13,462 nt of DNA from Thermodesulfobacteriota bacterium. Lineage in GTDB: Bacteria > Desulfobacterota > QYQD01. Below the pieces are notes generated by a model. The model was not told the DNA's origin. It saw nothing but the letters and a program-made list of their open reading frames with translations, and searched no databases. The first letter of the stretch is position 1, and each line of letters opens with the position of its first letter. The position numbers and the translations under genes were made by a program. This document shows positions 1 through 6,816 of the stretch, in pieces. The stretch is taken from the NCBI GenBank assembly GCA_030017815.1, contig JASEGX010000041.1, forward strand, positions 1 through 13,462, read 5' to 3'.

Positions 1-225
1 CTTTTTACCTTACATACGGAGATTCCCCGTCCGCCGTAGGTCCGCCTGCGGCGGACGGGGAGCTTCAATGGCTCAGTCCTACTAACCGTTCTATTCCACC
101 CCCAGAAGTTTTCCGGGATACAATATATCCAACAACTTACGAATTACATCGAATAATTCGACCCTGGACTTAAATCCAGCCGCAAGAAAGGTTTTTTTGC
201 AGATTTTCAAGGCCATATATATCGC
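1..225. other. Non-coding upstream region with a GC-rich hairpin
   Basis: No convincing gene is visible on either strand. The first bases (tttttac at 2-8) resemble the outer end of the palindromic repeat family seen at 525-650 and 11864-11995, so a repeat copy may be cut by the window edge. Positions 25-36 and 49-60 form a perfect 12-bp GC-rich stem (CCCCGTCCGCCG) around a 12-base loop. It has no following T-run, so it looks like a repeat rather than a + strand terminator. The rest, 61-225, holds nothing I can name. Confidence 0.5.
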
Positions 226-254
226 TTGACAGTCCACCGGCCGTGCAGTATAAA
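226..254 (+). promoter_or_regulatory. Sigma70-type promoter for the cobD operon
   Basis: TTGACA at 226-231 (perfect -35) is separated by 17 bases from TATAAA at 249-254 (5 of 6 to the -10 consensus). This puts the start of transcription near 260-262, exactly where the riboswitch P1 stem begins. Function is inferred from sequence only. Confidence 0.8.
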
Positions 255-261
255 AACCCTA

Positions 262-412
262 TCCATGGGTTAAAGGGAACCCTGTGCGAATCAGGGACGG
301 TCCCGCCGCTGTATTCGGGGACGAAACCCACCTTTAAAGCCACTGTCCGCCTGAGGCGGACGGGAAGGCGTGGGGAGTAGGCAGATCCGTGAGTCAGAAG
401 ACCTGCCCAGGA
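262..412 (+). ncRNA. Cobalamin riboswitch 1 (upstream of cobD)
   Basis: This is an AdoCbl/cobalamin-sensing leader RNA. Diagnostic pieces appear in order: the GGGAACC segment, the core CGGTCCCGCCGCTGT near 298-312, the B12-box-like AGCCACTG (338-345), GGGAAGGCG, and the 3' AGTCAGAAGACCTGCC. P1 can form between 262-269 and 406-412 with one bulged A. The peripheral hairpin after the B12 box is capped by a short palindrome (346-360). A terminator follows at 468-504, so control is probably by transcription termination when cobalamin is plentiful. The pairing partners of an antiterminator were not resolved. Confidence 0.93.
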
Positions 413-467
413 CGTAAATAGAGGCCTTTTTCTTCGCGGAAAAGAAGGGTGAAGTCAAGCGGGTGCA

Positions 468-504
468 GCCCTTAAGTCCAACTGGTGGGATTTAAGGGCT
501 TTTT
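468..504 (+). terminator. Rho-independent terminator of riboswitch 1
   Basis: The 12-bp arms GCCCTTAAGTCC (468-479) and GGATTTAAGGGC (488-499), with one G-U pair, are followed by TTTTT (500-504). It lies about 55 bases after the riboswitch core, the usual place for an expression platform. Confidence 0.88.
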
Positions 505-524
505 GTTTTATGCTTTCTTGACAA

Positions 525-650
525 GACGGCATAGTAAAAAGCTCCAGTTGCAAGGCGCGCAAGTCCTAAGGAATGAGGCGTACTAATAGCTACGCCGCAG
601 TGACGAAGGATGCCGCGCAACGCAGCAAATGGACTTTTCAGGAAGCCGTC
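525..650. repeat. Palindromic MITE/REP-like repeat
   Basis: This 126-bp imperfect palindrome runs from GACGGC (525-530) to GCCGTC (645-650). The outer arms align well when one is reversed: gacggcatagtaaaaagctc against gacggcttcctgaaaagtcc. The centre is a 6-bp stem, GGCGTA/TACGCC (577-596). It has no transposase and resembles non-autonomous palindromic repeats scattered in deltaproteobacterial genomes. It lies between the riboswitch terminator and cobD, and its sequence creates a misleading ATG at 573 in frame with cobD. Confidence 0.72.
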
Positions 651-665
651 TTTTTTGGAGGAGAT

Positions 666-1754
666 GTGTCCAGGCCGATCCACGGTGGCAACATACGAAA
701 AGTCCAGGATAACTATGGTCTGGATAAATCCACAATCCTTGACTTTAGCGCCAGTATCAGTCCCTTTGGCCCGCCCCGGGGCGTAAAAGAGGTCATCAAA
801 AAATCCATAGATGCCCTGCCCAACTATCCAGACTCCGACTGTCTTGAACTGCGCCAGGCCATCGCCGAATACTGGGAGATTGACCCGGACAACTTACTCG
901 TCGGTAACGGCTCTACCGAGCTTATCCATCTTATCACCCGCGTCTTGACGCCAAAACAGGCACTCATCCCCATACCAACTTTTACTGAATACGAGGACGC
1001 CGTTCGTCTCGCAGGCGGCAGATGTCTGTTCATCAAGGCCCGCCCGGATAAAGACTTCTCCTGGCCCATGGAAACAATCCTGGGCCGATTAGACCAGGCG
1101 GACATACTCTTTCTCTGTACACCCAATAGCCCTACGGGTTATCTCATGCCCGAGGCTGACATCTACAACATAATCCATGCCTGCAAAAAACATAAAATTG
1201 TCCTGGTCATTGATGAGACATTTCTCGATTTCGTGGATGGTGGCGGACAGCGTTCTTTTGTAAACCTTGCCGCCAGGCCGTCTAATATCATCGTCCTTCG
1301 CTCGTTTACCAAGCTCTACGCCCTACCCGGCCTTCGCCTGGGTTATCTGGTCGGCGGCAAGACCCTGGTCAGAAAGCTCAGTCGGATGCAGCCTCCCTGG
1401 ATGGTGAATGCCCTGGCACAAGCAGCCGGCCTCGAGGCCCTTAAGGACCGCCCCTACGCAACACAAACTGTTGTTCAACTTAATCTGGAAAAAGAATGGC
1501 TTATAGCTGAACTTTCTAAAACTCCGGGGTTACTCCCCTACCCTTCTGCCGCCAATTTTATACTCTGCCGCATAGCCACCAAGAAAATCGACTCGGAAGC
1601 CCTTACCGACGAGATGGCCCACAAAGGCATATTAATCCGGAATTGCAGCACCTACCAGGGCCTGGATAAGCATTTTATCCGTGTTGCCGTGCGTACCAGA
1701 GAGGAAAATGCCCGGCTCATCTCGTCCCTTCGGGAGGTTTTAAATGGCCTTTGA
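666..1754 (+). CDS. cobD: L-threonine-O-3-phosphate decarboxylase
   Basis: This PLP-dependent fold-type I enzyme makes (R)-1-amino-2-propanol O-2-phosphate, the linker joining the corrin ring to the nucleotide loop. Visible motifs are the N-terminal HGGNIR, DFSASISPFG, the TPNSPTG loop, the VIDETF aspartate (about D183) and SFTKLYALPGLRLGY with the PLP lysine at about K216. I chose GTG 666, preceded by GGAGGAG at 657-663 (short spacing). It gives 362 aa, near the 364 aa of Salmonella CobD, and places HGGN close to the N-terminus as in that enzyme. The in-frame ATG at 573 would add 31 residues, most of them encoded by a palindromic repeat. It is the first gene behind riboswitch 1 and overlaps cbiB by 11 bases. 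In Pseudomonas-type nomenclature this function is CobC. Confidence 0.93.
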   Translation: MSRPIHGGNIRKVQDNYGLDKSTILDFSASISPFGPPRGVKEVIKKSIDALPNYPDSDCLELRQAIAEYWEIDPDNLLVGNGSTELIHLITRVLTPKQALIPIPTFTEYEDAVRLAGGRCLFIKARPDKDFSWPMETILGRLDQADILFLCTPNSPTGYLMPEADIYNIIHACKKHKIVLVIDETFLDFVDGGGQRSFVNLAARPSNIIVLRSFTKLYALPGLRLGYLVGGKTLVRKLSRMQPPWMVNALAQAAGLEALKDRPYATQTVVQLNLEKEWLIAELSKTPGLLPYPSAANFILCRIATKKIDSEALTDEMAHKGILIRNCSTYQGLDKHFIRVAVRTREENARLISSLREVLNGL

Positions 1755-2682
1755 GCTGATGATCGCCTACGGCCTGGATATTCTGATTGGTGACCCTATC
1801 TGGTTTCCGCATCCAGTCAGGGCCATTGGCCAGGGCATAACGGCCCTGGAGAGATACTTACGGCAGACTACCATTCCCCTGCGACTGGCAGGAGCTATTC
1901 TTACTATAACCATTGTGGGTTTGACCTACGGCCTTGTCTGGCTCATTTGCCATCTGGCAGGCATTTTTCATCCTTACCTCGGAAAGGCCATAGCCATCCT
2001 TCTTATCTTTATGTCCCTTTCCGTGCGTAGCCTGGCTCAGGCCGCTAAAAAAGTCTATTCCCCCCTTAAAGCAGACAACATTAATCAGGCCCGCAGACAA
2101 CTCGGCCAGATCGTCAGCCGTGAAACCGCCACCTTAGATCGGGACAGTGTTATTCGAGGAACGGTAGAGACTGTAGCCGAAAATACGGTAGATGGCTTCA
2201 TTTCTCCCCTATTTTACGCCATCATCGGTGGAGCTCCGCTGGCCTGGGCCTATAAGGCCATAAATACTCTGGACTCAATGGTCGGCTACAAGGACGAAAG
2301 ATATCTAAGGTTCGGCTGGTTTTCGGCCCGGCTGGACGATATGGCAAACTCTATTCCCGCCCGCCTGAGCGGACTTATTATCCCCTTGGCGGCCTTCTTG
2401 ACCGGCAAAGATAGTATTCAATCTATAAAAACCGCATTGGCCGATGGCCGGAAGGCGGAAAGTCCGAACGCCGGATTCCCTGAGGCCGCCTTTGCCGGGG
2501 CCCTGAATATTCAACTGGGAGGAAGGAATATCTACCAGGGCAAGATTACCAATCGTCCATTGATCGGCCAGCCTCTCCGGCCGAGACAAATAGAAAACAT
2601 AAAACAGGCCATACACCTGCTGTATGCCACGTCTTTGGTGGCCCTGATGGGAGGGATGATTATTGTCTGGTTGTTGACATGA
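1744..2682 (+). CDS. cbiB: Adenosylcobinamide-phosphate synthase (CbiB)
   Basis: This integral membrane enzyme of 312 aa condenses adenosylcobyric acid with the CobD product, aminopropanol phosphate, giving adenosylcobinamide phosphate. Family hallmarks are the N-terminal DILIGDPIWFPHPVRAIG, the central SRETATLDRDSVIRGTVETVAENTVDG region (seen as SRETATLD and TVETVAENTVDG), then INTLDSMVGYKDERY, RLDDMANSIPARL and AESPNAGFPEAAFAGAL. Several hydrophobic segments fit a polytopic protein. The start ATG has GGGAGG at 1732-1737, six bases away. The start lies inside the end of cobD, so the two are probably translationally coupled, which fits their consecutive steps. The equivalent in Pseudomonas nomenclature is called CobD. 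Confidence 0.96.
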   Translation: MAFELMIAYGLDILIGDPIWFPHPVRAIGQGITALERYLRQTTIPLRLAGAILTITIVGLTYGLVWLICHLAGIFHPYLGKAIAILLIFMSLSVRSLAQAAKKVYSPLKADNINQARRQLGQIVSRETATLDRDSVIRGTVETVAENTVDGFISPLFYAIIGGAPLAWAYKAINTLDSMVGYKDERYLRFGWFSARLDDMANSIPARLSGLIIPLAAFLTGKDSIQSIKTALADGRKAESPNAGFPEAAFAGALNIQLGGRNIYQGKITNRPLIGQPLRPRQIENIKQAIHLLYATSLVALMGGMIIVWLLT

Positions 2683-2728
2683 CAGCGAATCAAACATCAA
2701 ATTTTAACTTATAAGAGGTAATTAGAAA

Positions 2729-3655
2729 ATGAAGAATCTGTTAAGATGTATAGTTATATTATTGGGTTGTATGTTTATAGTCTTGCCTGTGCCCATCTCT
2801 GCCCAGGAAAATGCCTTGGGGAGAAAAGCAGAAGTCCTAAAATCCCCTCAAAGGATAGTCTCTTTAGCTCCCACCCACACGGAGATTCTCTTCGCCCTTG
2901 GGCTTGGAGAAAAGATCGTTGGAGTGACTGACCGCTGTAATTATCCAGAGGAGGCCGGCAAAAAACCAAGGGTGGGTGGTTTTGCCAATCCGGATATAAA
3001 CAAGATTCTTGCCTTGAAACCCGACCTCATTTTGGCTTTTGGAACGATTCAAAAATCAGAGGCGGAAGCACTCGAGAAAAGGAAGCAAAAGGTACTTTGG
3101 ATTTATCCGCACACTGTTGACCAGGTTTTGGAGTCGTTTGAAAGGATCGGAAGAATTACAGGGAAAGAATTAATTGCGGAACAACTAAGGCAGAGCGTAA
3201 AAGAAAGGATTCAACGTGTCCAGGAAAAGCTTGGTGATATCCCGGAGAATAGAAGGCCGACCATCTTCCGGGTGATGGGCCTGGATCCACCGGGAACAAT
3301 TGGAGGTGATTCTTTCCAGACGGACGTCTATCGTCTTGCCGGCGGGAAGAATGTCTTTGGCGATATCAAGGAGGACTTCTTCCGAATTGACATCGAGACC
3401 CTTATTAAGCGGAATCCAGACGTTATAATTGTCTGCGGCCAAAACCCGGAAGCAATAAGAGAAAGAATAAAAGACCAGAGAGGATGGGAAAAATTAACCG
3501 CAGTAAAAAACGGCAAAATCCTCGTTATTTCCTGCGATCTTATCTGCCGTCCCGGACCACGGATAGCCGAGACTATAGAGAAAATTGCCGGCTATCTTTA
3601 TCCGGAGCGGTTTTCCCATGAGGCGACTACCGAATCGAAAAACAAGGGGAGTTAA
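2729..3655 (+). CDS. btuF: Periplasmic corrinoid-binding protein, BtuF-like (copy 1)
   Basis: This is a class III (helical-backbone) substrate-binding protein of 308 aa that would deliver corrinoids to a BtuCD-type importer. A Sec signal peptide covers residues 1-25 (basic MKNLLR, hydrophobic core, cleavage near ISA-QE). The mature part begins with QRIVSLAPTHTEILFALGLG, then GVTDRCNYP and KPRVGGFANPDINKILALKPDLILA, typical of BtuF/FecB-like proteins. The C-terminal lobe ends with CRPGPRIAETIEKIAGYL. AGAGG at 2714-2718 precedes the ATG by 10 bases. It follows cbiB by 46 bases, probably in the same transcript, and lies just before riboswitch 2 and btuB. A second homologue lies at 5893-6813. Specificity for cobalamin is inferred from context. 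Confidence 0.88.
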   Translation: MKNLLRCIVILLGCMFIVLPVPISAQENALGRKAEVLKSPQRIVSLAPTHTEILFALGLGEKIVGVTDRCNYPEEAGKKPRVGGFANPDINKILALKPDLILAFGTIQKSEAEALEKRKQKVLWIYPHTVDQVLESFERIGRITGKELIAEQLRQSVKERIQRVQEKLGDIPENRRPTIFRVMGLDPPGTIGGDSFQTDVYRLAGGKNVFGDIKEDFFRIDIETLIKRNPDVIIVCGQNPEAIRERIKDQRGWEKLTAVKNGKILVISCDLICRPGPRIAETIEKIAGYLYPERFSHEATTESKNKGS

Positions 3656-3690
3656 CCTGATGCATTATTGCTAAAAGTAACCTTATAGGC

Positions 3691-3850
3691 ATTAAGTCTG
3701 TCAGATCAAGGAAGCCGGTCAAAGGCCGGCGCTGCCCCGCAACTGTAGGCAGAACGAAAGCCGCATTTAACGCCACTGTCCGTCTGGGCGGACGGGAAGA
3801 CGCGGCCGGTAGGGAGCTGCAAGCCAGGAGACTTATCTGACAGACTAAAA
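3691..3850 (+). ncRNA. Cobalamin riboswitch 2 (upstream of btuB)
   Basis: P1 is a perfect 11-bp stem: GTCTGTCAGAT (3696-3706) with ATCTGACAGAC (3835-3845). Inside are the core GGAAGCCGGTC, GCTGCCCCGCAACTGTA, the B12-box-like GCCACTG (3772-3778), GGGAAGACGCGG and the 3' AAGCCAGGAGAC. No terminator with a T-run follows. Instead AACATCCT (3851-3858) can pair, with one mismatch, with AGGAGGTT (3872-3879), hiding the next Shine-Dalgarno. Control at translation initiation is therefore likely. Confidence 0.94.
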
Positions 3851-3882
3851 AACATCCTGACCGAGGGAGAAAGGAGGTTGTT

Positions 3883-3918
3883 ATGGGAAGAGGTAATGAG
3901 AAAACGCCATTCTTATGA
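3883..3918 (+). CDS. Putative 11-codon leader peptide ORF before btuB
   Basis: ATG 3883 has a near-ideal Shine-Dalgarno, AAGGAGG at 3871-3877, five bases upstream. The ORF encodes MGRGNEKTPFL and stops with TGA at 3916-3918, overlapping an ATG at 3915 (ATGA). The stop codon lies inside the 5' arm of a 12-bp hairpin that covers the btuB ribosome-binding site, so a ribosome finishing here would melt that hairpin. The peptide has no recognisable family. Its role as a coupling leader is an inference from this arrangement. Confidence 0.45.
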   Translation: MGRGNEKTPFL

Positions 3919-3972
3919 GTTTGGTCTGGGAGAGGATGTCGGGCAGAACAAAATATCAAACTCATAAGGAGG
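3912..3972 (+). promoter_or_regulatory. Hairpin sequestering the btuB ribosome-binding site
   Basis: CTTATGAGTTTG (3912-3923) and CAAACTCATAAG (3957-3968) form a perfect 12-bp stem, extendable by a T-G and a T-A pair, with a 33-base loop. The 3' arm takes in the first five bases of AAGGAGG (3966-3972), the Shine-Dalgarno for ATG 3981. It looks like a translational gate that depends on the leader ORF at 3883-3918. There is no T-run, so it is not an intrinsic terminator. Confidence 0.62.
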
Positions 3973-3980
3973 AATTAGAA

Positions 3981-5849
3981 ATGAAGAGGTTGTTAAATTG
4001 TGTTATTGTACCATTTGTGTGTTTATTTACGGTATTATCCACTCCGGTAGCTGCACAGGAGGATACCGGGGCCATAAAAATGGCAGAAATAGTCGTAACC
4101 GCCAGCAGATTGGAAGAACCCTTAAGGTATTCTCCCGATTCGGTGACTGTAATCACAGAGGAGGAGATTCAGAAAAAGGATAAGAAGACGGTTATCGATG
4201 TCTTAAGAGATGTTCCCGGTGTCTTCATCCGACAGAATAGTTCATTCGGCGGAAGTTCTTCCATATACCTGCGCGGCACCAACAATGCACATACGTTAAT
4301 TATGATCGATGGCGTTAGAGTGGGCGATCCCATGGCCGGTGACGGAAAGATGAGCATCTCTCCCCTGTCTACGGATAACATCGAACGCATAGAGATTATC
4401 CGCGGCGCCCAAAGCGTGTTGTATGGATCAGATGCCATCGGAGGCGTCATCAACATCATCACCAAAAAAGGTAAGGAAAGGCCTGAGTTTTACTTGTCTG
4501 CCGAAGGGGGCTCATTTGAGACCTTCAGGGAAAAGATAGGGGTCAGCGGGGCAAATGATAAGGTGAGTTATTCTGCTTCCATATCCCGCCTGGATACTAA
4601 AGGTATCTCCAAGGCGGATGAAGACCTGGGAAATACGGAACAGGATTACTACCACGATACCAATATCTCGGGCCGGCTTGATGCCCGGCTTAGCGATACG
4701 GTGAAGGCAGGTTTTTCCGTTCGTCACTGCCGGTCAAAGATGGACTATGACGACACAGGGGTTGACGCGGATAAGGTTCAAGATTCAGATATCACCAGTC
4801 TATCCACAAACCTTGATCAGGACCTCTTTGCATGGTGGCAGCATACCATTAAACTGGGAACTACGGAGACAAAGAGAGAATATACTAAAAACGGGAGCTT
4901 TGACAGCACCTATAAAGGAACCACCAAGTTGGCCTCCTGGCAGCATAATTTCTTTATTCAAGATAAGGATACCATTACGGCCGGCTTCGATTATCAGGAA
5001 GAGAGCGGCGACGTCCAGAACCCGTGGGGGAATATTACGGAAAAGAAGGTGGATACCAACAGCCTCTTCATCCAGAACAAGTGGACTCCGTTTAAAGGCT
5101 TCTCTTTTACCCTTGGTATGCGCCATGACGATCATCAGACCTTTGGCGGTGAAGACACCTACAAAGGCGCACTGGCCTACCTCTATGAAGAGACAGGGAC
5201 CAAAATAAGGACAAGTTACGGAACCGGGTTTCGCGCTCCCTCTCTCTATCAGCTCTACTCTTCTTATGGTGATCCGAATCTAAAGCCGGAGGAGAGCAAG
5301 GGCTATGACGTGGGCATAGACCAGGAACTGTTCGGGAGAAAGGTGTTGGTGTCTGTGACCTACTTCCAAACTAAGATTGACCAGTTGATTGACTGGAATT
5401 GGACTACCTGGAAGTATTATAACGTTGGTAAGGTCAAGACAAAGGGCTGGGAGACGTCGGCCTCTTTTAAGCCGCTGGCCTGGTTGAGTCTCGATGCCCA
5501 TTACACCTACACCGGGGCGAAAGATGAGACCCCCGGAGGTACAAGCCAGGACAAGTATTTAATATACCGGCCGAAGCATACGGCAGGAGCCTCTTTAAAT
5601 GTCAAACCCCTGGAAAAGCTGAACGTGAATCTCAATACTCAATATGTGGGTAAACGGTATAGAAACACGGGTAACACCGCTGAGATGCGTTCTTATACAC
5701 TTGTAAATCTGGCGGCATCCTACGAAGTTACTCGGTGGCTTGAAGTCTTCGGAAGGGTGGACAACCTGACCGACAAGAAATATCAATCCATATATCAGTA
5801 TGGGGAACCCGGTATCGGTATTTATGGCGGAATTAAGGCAACTTTTTAA
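3981..5849 (+). CDS. btuB: TonB-dependent corrinoid receptor, BtuB-like
   Basis: This outer-membrane beta-barrel transporter of 622 aa takes up corrinoids using TonB energy. A signal peptide (MKRLLNC to about PVAA-QE) is followed by a TonB-box-like EIVVTAS. The plug domain shows SPDSVTVITEEEI, VIDVLRDVPGV, YLRGTNNAHTLIMIDGVRV, IERIEIIRGAQSVLYGSDAIGGVINIITKK (only parts quoted as recognised) and then the barrel with FRAPSLYQLYSSYGDPNLKPE. It ends in a C-terminal phenylalanine (KATF), as barrels usually do. I prefer ATG 3981 because AAGGAGG lies eight bases upstream and the signal peptide begins there. ATG 3915 in the same frame would add 22 residues before the signal peptide. Riboswitch 2 directly upstream supports cobalamin-related cargo. 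Confidence 0.93.
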   Translation: MKRLLNCVIVPFVCLFTVLSTPVAAQEDTGAIKMAEIVVTASRLEEPLRYSPDSVTVITEEEIQKKDKKTVIDVLRDVPGVFIRQNSSFGGSSSIYLRGTNNAHTLIMIDGVRVGDPMAGDGKMSISPLSTDNIERIEIIRGAQSVLYGSDAIGGVINIITKKGKERPEFYLSAEGGSFETFREKIGVSGANDKVSYSASISRLDTKGISKADEDLGNTEQDYYHDTNISGRLDARLSDTVKAGFSVRHCRSKMDYDDTGVDADKVQDSDITSLSTNLDQDLFAWWQHTIKLGTTETKREYTKNGSFDSTYKGTTKLASWQHNFFIQDKDTITAGFDYQEESGDVQNPWGNITEKKVDTNSLFIQNKWTPFKGFSFTLGMRHDDHQTFGGEDTYKGALAYLYEETGTKIRTSYGTGFRAPSLYQLYSSYGDPNLKPEESKGYDVGIDQELFGRKVLVSVTYFQTKIDQLIDWNWTTWKYYNVGKVKTKGWETSASFKPLAWLSLDAHYTYTGAKDETPGGTSQDKYLIYRPKHTAGASLNVKPLEKLNVNLNTQYVGKRYRNTGNTAEMRSYTLVNLAASYEVTRWLEVFGRVDNLTDKKYQSIYQYGEPGIGIYGGIKATF

Positions 5850-5892
5850 GCCTGAGGTTTTGCTGATTAGTTCTTAGCCGACGTGGAGGAAG

Positions 5893-6813
5893 TTGTTGTA
5901 CCATATTAAAATTCGAAATTCGAAATTCGAAATCCGAAATTCAGGCACTCTCCTGTGTCTCCTCTGCGTGATCTTTTGCGCCATGTTCATGGCCATCTCT
6001 CCGGCAGTTGCCCGGGGAGATGGCCTGCCGCAGCGCATCGTCTCCCTATCCCCCTCTATCACCGAGGCTCTCTTTCAACTCGGCCTTGCCGATAAAATTG
6101 TGGGCGTTACCACCTTCTGTCTGTATCCGGCTGAGGCCGCACATAAACCCAAGATCGGCACCGTCATCAAGCCGAATGTTGAAAGGATCGTCTTCCTTCA
6201 GCCGGACATAGTCCTGGCCACAGAGACCAACCCGCGGCCGGATATTGATAAACTGTCTTCTCTGGGTATACGGGTACTCATTTTACCCCCGGAGAAGAGT
6301 TTTGCCGATATCTGTCGTAACTTAAGCCTCCTGGGTAAGGCCCTGGGGTCGGAAAAGACCGCCGAATCCGTCATAAAGAAGGCAAACGAACGTATCATGG
6401 CTATAAAAGCCCGGCTCAAGGAGGCCCGGCCGGTAAAGGTCTTCTGGGAGGTGGGCGCCTCTCCGCTGGTCACCGTGGGGAAAGGCACTTTTGCCGATGA
6501 ACTCCTCTCCATGGCCGGAGGAATCAATATAGCGCATAACGCACCAGCCCGCTACGTGCGTTACAGCCGGGAAGAAGTGCTCCGGCAAAATCCGGAGGCG
6601 ATCGTGCTGGTCACTATGGGTGATGTCACGGCCCGGGAAGTCGCCTCCTGGCAAAAATATAAAGAATTAAAGGCCGTAAAAGACAGGCGGATCTATGTAA
6701 TCGAGGCCCATCCGGTCTGCTCACCCACTCCTCTTACCTTTGTCCAGGGGCTGGAAAAGGTGGCTTCTTTTCTTCATCCTGCCTGCGTTAGGCCAGGCGC
6801 CGAGGTCTTTTAA
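5893..6813 (+). CDS. btuF: Periplasmic corrinoid-binding protein, BtuF-like (copy 2)
   Basis: This is a second class III binding protein, 306 aa from TTG 5893. After the signal peptide the pattern matches copy 1: PQRIVSLSPSITEALFQLGL, GVTTFCLYP, KPKIGTVIKPNVERIVFLQPDIVLA, and a C-terminal CSPTPLTFVQGLEKVASFL. GGAGG at 5885-5889 fits TTG 5893 or TTG 5896; no ATG lies early enough to keep a full signal peptide. Codons right after the start come from an AAATTCG tandem repeat (5909-5942), giving an unusual polar n-region (IRNSKFEIRNSG) before the hydrophobic core LLCLLCVIFCAMFMA. It sits three bases before btuC, so this copy is probably the cognate partner of BtuCD here. The exact start is uncertain. 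Confidence 0.86.
   Translation: MLYHIKIRNSKFEIRNSGTLLCLLCVIFCAMFMAISPAVARGDGLPQRIVSLSPSITEALFQLGLADKIVGVTTFCLYPAEAAHKPKIGTVIKPNVERIVFLQPDIVLATETNPRPDIDKLSSLGIRVLILPPEKSFADICRNLSLLGKALGSEKTAESVIKKANERIMAIKARLKEARPVKVFWEVGASPLVTVGKGTFADELLSMAGGINIAHNAPARYVRYSREEVLRQNPEAIVLVTMGDVTAREVASWQKYKELKAVKDRRIYVIEAHPVCSPTPLTFVQGLEKVASFLHPACVRPGAEVF
5909..5942. repeat. 7-bp tandem repeat (AAATTCG, about 4.9 copies)
   Basis: Units at 5909, 5916, 5923, 5930 (AAATCCG variant) and 5937 (partial) make a short array. It lies inside the signal-peptide coding region of the second btuF-like gene. Similar AAATTCG strings are common as intergenic repeats in some anaerobes, so it probably expanded or inserted here. 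Confidence 0.75.
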
Positions 6814-6816
6814 GAG

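Noticed and set aside
573..665. ATG 573 as the start of cobD
   Set aside because: Most of the added 31 residues are encoded by a palindromic repeat, its AGGA is nearly touching the ATG, and GTG 666 gives the family's usual length with HGGN near the N-terminus.
3915..3980. ATG 3915 as the start of btuB
   Set aside because: It would put 22 polar residues in front of a complete signal peptide, while ATG 3981 has its own ideal Shine-Dalgarno.
5909..5942. Iterons or a CRISPR array
   Set aside because: The units are only 7 bp with no spacers and lie inside a coding region; no CRISPR-like repeat-spacer pattern occurs anywhere in the window.
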